Shown here: piece after piece, positions 60,172 through 64,000 of the stretch
How positions within the stretch are numbered: the stretch's first letter is position 1
Layout: each line of letters opens with the position of its first letter
Assembly: GCA_014338405.1 (NCBI GenBank)
Contig: JTDE01000925.1
Coordinates: forward strand, 52,501 to 116,500
Length of the DNA stretch: 64,000 nucleotides
Origin: Paragonimus skrjabini miyazakii
Taxonomy: Eukaryota > Platyhelminthes > Trematoda > Plagiorchiida > Troglotrematidae
Direction of reading: 5' to 3'
The notes under the pieces: generated by a model
Told to the model about the DNA's origin: nothing
What the model saw: only the letters and a program-made list of their open reading frames with translations
Database searches by the model: none
Made by a program: the position numbers and the translations under genes

Positions 60172-63100
60172 GTAAGTGAAAAGATGTCAATGTACACTTC
60201 GCGGGTGCGAGATAGGCGACGTTTTATTGAATTAAAAAGATATAAGACTAAAATTATTTCTTCGGGCTGACATCTTGCTGACAGACAAAAACTATAAACC
60301 ACGTCGCAGTATTGCTCACACTGCACTGTATTGCGAAACAGATGGCTCCACATGTTACTTTTCGTGCAATTTCCCAAAACATCCTTACGTTTTTTACAAT
60401 CGATGCTTTTTAATGTGTGAAGATCACTTTCATAAGTTTTCCCCAGCAAATAAATCGTTGTACCTAACTAAACCTTGTATTGTGTCGTATCCATAAACTT
60501 AAGTTTGACTCATCCGTCCGATGCGCACATTTGTTCTGACAATAACTTGTATTCAATACAGGTCTGATCATAACACTGCACAATGCAAATGCTTTCAATT
60601 TAAGGTATATGTGTCTCCAGTTATGTTTGCTGCTCCTGTTGTTAGAGATTTTAAATATATAAACAGTTCTTCTAACTTTCATGCTTTTCTTTTACCTAGC
60701 TCTGTTTAACAATTTGCTTCTGAACACGTTAAGACTTAACAAATTTTCTCTCAAAATAAATTCCGTTTATTGTTTACCATTACATATGATGCTTGATCAA
60801 CACGTTTCCTGCTCTGAAACCCGTTAAATGTTGAAACCATCGGCCTAAAGAATGTCTACACACCAAGTGTTAGTTATTGTTCACGCGTTTGTTCCGTTAA
60901 GAGAGTCGAAGAACGTTTGATAAAAATTGTCGGACGTTCCCTTTTCATAAGTTGAACTATAAAGTGAAATCTCATTGTTCGTATAAAATTATCAATGTAG
61001 TTTTCACTGTTTTCGTGAATTAAACTGTTGATATTACTGCTGAGAATTACCAATTTGTTTCATATGTGAGCTTTCACTGTAGTACAGACTTGTAACGTTT
61101 TACATTGTTACAGTTTTATACAATACAATGGATTATTGAGAAGTTTACGTGAATGATAATTTCGAAGGTACTTCTATACAGGTCGTGTCAGTAAAGTGAA
61201 TGAATGATCTAGTGGCCAATACTCTTAAAACTTTGGTTGAGATGAAAAATGAACTGTTGATTAATGAATATTTAAAATAAAATGCTAAGCGAATTTTGTC
61301 TTGAAAGTATAATCTGTATGTGCGTAATGTTTGTTTAACCTTTTGATGCGGTTACTTTTTCGACCAACAGAGAAGTATGTGAAGATGTAATGACCTGAAT
61401 TATGAGGGTGTATAAAACTACTCCTTGCCAAATTTAGCACACTGCTTCCGGTGCATTTTACTCAAGTGTGATTTAGTTTGAAAGCAGACATTATTGCTCA
61501 CAGCTAAATTCGTGGGCCATTTTGCAAAATTTCTTCTGGAGTTGTGTGCAAGGTAAGATGTGGAAAAATGGTCATCTTTGTGTTATGTCTGTTTTCTGCC
61601 AAAAGCGTGAGAATTGCGCCCAGATGTGCCGTTCCCAAATGCGGAAAGTATCAATATCGTGATCTGTTGACGAACTGGCCTGCTTTGATACTTGTTTGCA
61701 AACATTTAGTTTATAACAGACACCCAACAACTAACCACAGATAGCTAGGGTGAATACTTTTTCTGTTTAGAAACTATAGAACCGTAAGAAACCTCAACAT
61801 TCAAGAAAATCTCAACCCTAGAAAATAGGAGCAAATCGGAAATTGTTGTCGGCAGGATGTATCGAATGGGAAGATAATGCTTCTTCTTTTTCACTAGCGA
61901 CGGAATAACTTTCAACTATTCTATGCATGTGGCCCAGGGAATGAGAATGCTTCATAAAATTACATAGTACAGAATGTTTGTGATTTTACCACATTACCAA
62001 ATGCTTACGCAAAATGATATAGAAAATTTCCTCGAAACCTGAGACCAGTACAGTCATTTGCTGGGGTGATATTCAGCATTGTCTTGATATAATCGGAGTA
62101 AACGGACATTTAATTTTGTAATACAGCAAAGTAATTTCAAACACTGATAACATTTTGAGTGAAATAATCAGAGGAATAGATCGTGTGCCTAACAACTTGC
62201 TAAATGTTTGCCTATATCCACGACAAACTGGCATAAAACACTTATCATCAAGAGGTCTCATGGACTGAAGAGCGCTCGTGTCTTATTCCGAACGTCTGAA
62301 AATAATCATTACTGTAGAAAACAGAGGCCATATATAACAGACAACTCAAAAGGACATTTCACCCACGCACAAATATTCTGCGACATGCAGTTATAAAACA
62401 CTGGTCTGAAACACACACACAAAGTAGTCAAGGCACAACGAATTCATATTCATTTGAGCAAGTGACTGTTATGTCACACGGCCTTCTTTTTTCAAAGCAA
62501 GACAGTATCAACAAGCGAAATATGCTGTGATCACTTATACATAACTGACCTTGAACGAGTTTTATTTGACAAGTGCATGAGAGTAACAACAAATGAAATA
62601 GTGACTCGTGCATGTTTGTAACATTAATTTGTGTTGAATTCAAATCGAACGACATTTAAATTTCAAGCGTACATATGAAACAAATTAGCAAAGGTGTAAA
62701 CAGATAGGACAAACGTAACTTCCACACAACTGTTGGTTATTTTTACTCTGAATTGTAAGTTACGTTTAGGAGATGTATAAAGACAATCTCTTTTACCAGT
62801 GAAGAGGATTTAGTGAAACAAAAATCAATGTAGAAAACCGTTATGTAAACACGGTAGCTCTGAAAATATTGCACATATTAGCCAGTTTGTATCAAAATTC
62901 TGGATTATCTTCAGAAGTCATATAAAAGCTTTATATGTTGAACATACCGAAAGACATATTTGTCAATTCCTTTGGTTCGGCTATACCCATACATTCAGAA
63001 CAAAGGATAAACGGCGAATACTTGGTGGGAGAAGCCTGTAACCTGAGGAGTGCGGATGAGAATAGAGGTCATAAGAGATTGTATCTGTAATCAGATAACA

Positions 63101-63521
63101 GAAAAATAAGCCCGATTACAGACTAGCGTAATTGTAAGAAACAAACAAACAAACTAAGGACATTCGAAACTACGTTACCCTACCTGAATGATTGTAACAA
63201 TGCAGCCGTCAGGTTGTGTTTGTTGGATGTAAGCGCTGGGGCTGTGTTTAACACTATCAACTAATGAGACAGTCATGGTAGACTCTGACGAGGCGTTTCA
63301 AACAGGGCACACCAGAAATTCGAACTAATGTTGTCTGCAAATCAAGTGACTCGTTTGGTACTCATGAAAAATACTGTGTAGCGAACAAGCTCGTTTTCAG
63401 TGATTCATCATCAGGCTAAATACATCACATTTATATCACGAATTTTAGAGAGGAATCATTGTAGGGGGTAAATGGGGAACGGGTAGTTAATCAGGTCACT
63501 CAGTTCAATGTCACGCTGCAA
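60172..63521 (+). other. start of TRPM intron 22
   Basis: Begins with a strong GTAAGT. The pore-loop CGPGTW-like and S6 exons expected next were searched for and not found. An AG-preceded frame at 60285-60496 is phase-compatible but Cys-rich, stops, and does not look like S6. A PLE-like spacer may occupy 63380-63521. Confidence 0.6.
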
Positions 63522-63890
63522 TCAAGTACCCACTTGAACCTTGGGTCTTGACAGGCTAACAGGGTGTGGGGTTGGCCATGGCAGATCCAACGCCTGAACA
63601 AAACGTTTCTGTGCGCACAGGGGTGGGTCGTACAGGCGAATTCCAATGGCTTCAGCTGTGGACAGAATCCTACGCCTCACTGCCCTCGACGGGGTGGCTT
63701 TAACTCGGAAGATTGGGCGAAATGCGTCCGTCACGTTGACAGAGTGGTTCGAATCCACCAAGTGTGATAGTATTGCACTGTTGACAGATTTCGTTATTCC
63801 ACTGTTCATCCAAGCTGGGTGGTGTTCCCGGACCCGTTCAGATAAGCGTCTGGTCGTGCGGCCTACATAACTGGTTCCACAGGAACAAGT
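63522..63890 (-). mobile_element. Penelope-like element 4, GIY-YIG endonuclease fragment
   Basis: On the minus strand FTCSCGTSYVGRTTRRLSER and VREHHPAWM are followed by SAILSHLVDSNHSVNV and ILSTAEAIGIRLYDPPLCAQ then KRFVQALDLPWP. This is the cysteine-bearing GIY-YIG domain and C-terminus of a Penelope-like protein, open from about 63880 to 63522. A TGA precedes the first Phe. The RT would lie beyond the window edge, if it exists. It is the best-preserved endonuclease fragment in the window. Confidence 0.85.
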
Positions 63891-64000
63891 GAATCAGTAA
63901 ACACAAAATGAGGCTGCAGAAACCGGCACTTTATATTTTATAACAAGTCAATTTTGCAAACAGCTGTTTTCGGTAATTCTCACCAGGCTATTACAATTAC

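Noticed and set aside
60285..60496. AG-preceded, phase-compatible frame 113 nt after exon 22
   Set aside because: It is Cys- and Tyr-rich, ends in a stop, has a poor acceptor and shows none of the pore-loop or S6 pattern expected next in a TRPM.
63385..63425. Minus-strand CTGATGA...GAAA resembling a hammerhead
   Set aside because: The flanks do not pair as stem I and the stem III closing pair fails; at best a worn relic of a Penelope repeat.
63741..63757. GGTTCGAATCC-like tRNA B box
   Set aside because: It lies inside the Penelope endonuclease coding sequence and has no A box or cloverleaf around it.

Overview
The window is one stretch of an animal nuclear genome that is AT-rich, intron-rich and full of degraded transposons. 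The gene, its splice signals and the repeats (mariner, Penelope-like elements with GIY-YIG endonuclease, an LTR element, non-LTR tails with short tandem-repeat ends) fit a parasitic flatworm, most likely a digenean trematode. That placement is inference from the style of the repeats and the gene; no taxonomic marker is present. One run of 237 N (2612-2848) is an assembly gap.

A single protein-coding gene fills the window on the + strand: a TRPM-family (melastatin) cation channel. Twenty-two exons were read by hand from 7339 to 60171. Every junction keeps the reading frame, giving about 1691 residues with both ends missing. In order the exons encode: a divergent LSDAT/SLOG nucleotide-sensor region with two large insertions (exons 1-6, 7339-22128); the rest of the N-terminal melastatin homology region (exons 7-10, 24111-34465); a long, charged, probably disordered linker built from three phase-1 symmetric exons (exons 11-13, 35570-44742); the helical pre-S1 region ending in the WMG-type signature (exons 14-16); a pre-S1 helix and linker (17-18); S1-S2 (19); S3, an unusually long extracellular loop and S4 (20); S5 (21); and the pore helix with a Gly-Glu filter (22). 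The first coding exons and everything after the filter (S6, TRP helix, C-terminal coiled coil) were not found and presumably lie in unrecognised exons or outside the window.

The introns and the two flanks hold mobile elements. 1525-3080 is a mariner with intact terminal repeats and TA target duplication but a dead transposase. 29609-30911 and about 31430-32280 are two Penelope-like elements on either side of exon 9. The first is bounded by long inverted repeats, each carrying a compact hammerhead-ribozyme-like motif. Fragments of further Penelope-like elements lie at 55486-55734 and 63522-63890 (minus strand). 42706-43174 is a solo LTR with a perfect 5-bp target duplication, a TATA box and a 72-bp tandem duplication just after it. 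Two pairs of dispersed repeats (9392/25781 and 23583/48129) complete the recognisable mobile DNA. The remaining intronic sequence shows no supported gene, tRNA, rRNA or CRISPR feature.
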